The notes under the pieces were generated by a model. The model made no database searches and was not told the origin of the DNA. It saw only the letters and a list, made by a program, of their open reading frames with translations. A program made the position numbers and the translations under genes. This document shows, piece after piece, positions 6,227 through 6,345 of a stretch of DNA of 6,345 bases; position 1 is the first letter of the stretch, and each line of letters begins with the position of its first letter. Source of the DNA: CAZUZD01 sp964624465 (GTDB taxonomy: Bacteria > Planctomycetota > Planctomycetia > Isosphaerales > Isosphaeraceae); the NCBI GenBank assembly GCA_964624465.1, contig CAZUZD010000347.1, positions 1 to 6,345 of the forward strand, read 5' to 3'.

Positions 6227-6270
6227 TCCACCCCGCCGACCCGGTGCAGGTCGCCACCACCCCGCGCTGA
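6223..6270 (+). repeat. Direct repeat copy B: degenerate duplicate of the P450 3' end
   Basis: Read in the same phase as the P450 gene, this stretch gives TLHPADPVQVATTPR and a TGA stop, against TLRPADPVQVIALPR and TGA in the gene. Nine of the ten leading residues and the final Pro-Arg-stop agree. The frame upstream is closed by a TGA at 6190-6192, so it is not translated as part of a gene here. It may be a remnant of a second P450 copy or the displaced original gene end. Confidence 0.75.
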
Positions 6271-6290
6271 CCGTTCTTGATTCGCATTTC

Positions 6291-6320
6291 GTAGGGCGGA
6301 TCAGCGCAGCGTCATCCGCC
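6291..6320 (+). repeat. REP-like palindrome 2 (AGCGCAGCG core, plus orientation)
   Basis: A GTAG lead-in is followed by GGCGGAT (6295-6301), which pairs with ATCCGCC (6314-6320). The 12-base loop contains CAGCGCAGCG. Palindromes of the form GTAGGG-stem-AGCGCAGCG-stem are familiar as dispersed intergenic repeats in diverse bacteria. It is oriented opposite to the related palindrome at 6058-6083. It could also be part of the 3' end of a gene beyond the window. Confidence 0.6.
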
Positions 6321-6345
6321 GGGCTGGGGCGGCCGCCTCCCGGAA

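Larger units (their letters stand above)
6010..6345. other. Gene-free, repeat-rich intergenic region
   Basis: I see no credible gene in these 336 bases up to the window end. A 73-codon plus-strand frame (6059-6280) has no recognisable protein features and runs across several hairpins. The region instead holds the P450-end hairpin, two small palindromes with an AGCGSAGCG core, four GGCTGGGG motifs (plus strand at 6105, 6153 and 6322; minus strand at 6215-6222), nested inverted repeats, and a degenerate copy of the P450 3' end. The density of dyads is far higher than in the other gaps of the window. Confidence 0.7.

Noticed and set aside
6059..6280. 73-codon plus-strand frame in the terminal gap
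   Set aside because: It lacks a ribosome site and any protein-like pattern, and it spans several hairpins and the copy of the P450 tail in another phase.

Overview
The window is very GC-rich and densely coding, with G or C at nearly every third codon position. Together with the gene families present, this points to a planctomycete, probably of the Isosphaeraceae type. That assignment is inferred from composition and from the style of the first gene's protein; no rRNA or marker gene is present. I found no tRNA, rRNA, CRISPR array, transposase or phage gene.

Layout: (1) Positions 1-1395 hold the 3' part of a glycoside-hydrolase-like TIM-barrel protein whose start lies outside the window. (2) A 70-base gap with two overlapping hairpins leads into an NAD-dependent sugar-nucleotide epimerase (1466-2419). 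(3) The epimerase converges on a small two-helix membrane protein on the minus strand (2471-2863), with a perfect 9-bp hairpin between them as a likely shared terminator. (4) A divergent intergenic region (2864-3052) separates that gene from three plus-strand genes: a thioredoxin-fold redoxin (3053-3634), an exported alpha/beta hydrolase (3695-4669) and a cytochrome P450 (4666-6009). The last two overlap by 4 bases and look translationally coupled. (5) The final 336 bases hold no convincing gene but are packed with palindromes and repeats, including a second, diverged copy of the last 48 bases of the P450 gene.

The first two genes concern carbohydrate or glycan metabolism. The redoxin, hydrolase and P450 could form one transcription unit, but no sequence feature proves a shared pathway and the P450's substrate cannot be read from sequence. 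I do not see a clearly new biological system. The most unusual material is the repeat-rich 3' end of the window and the apparent loss of the catalytic nucleophile in the glycoside-hydrolase-like protein.
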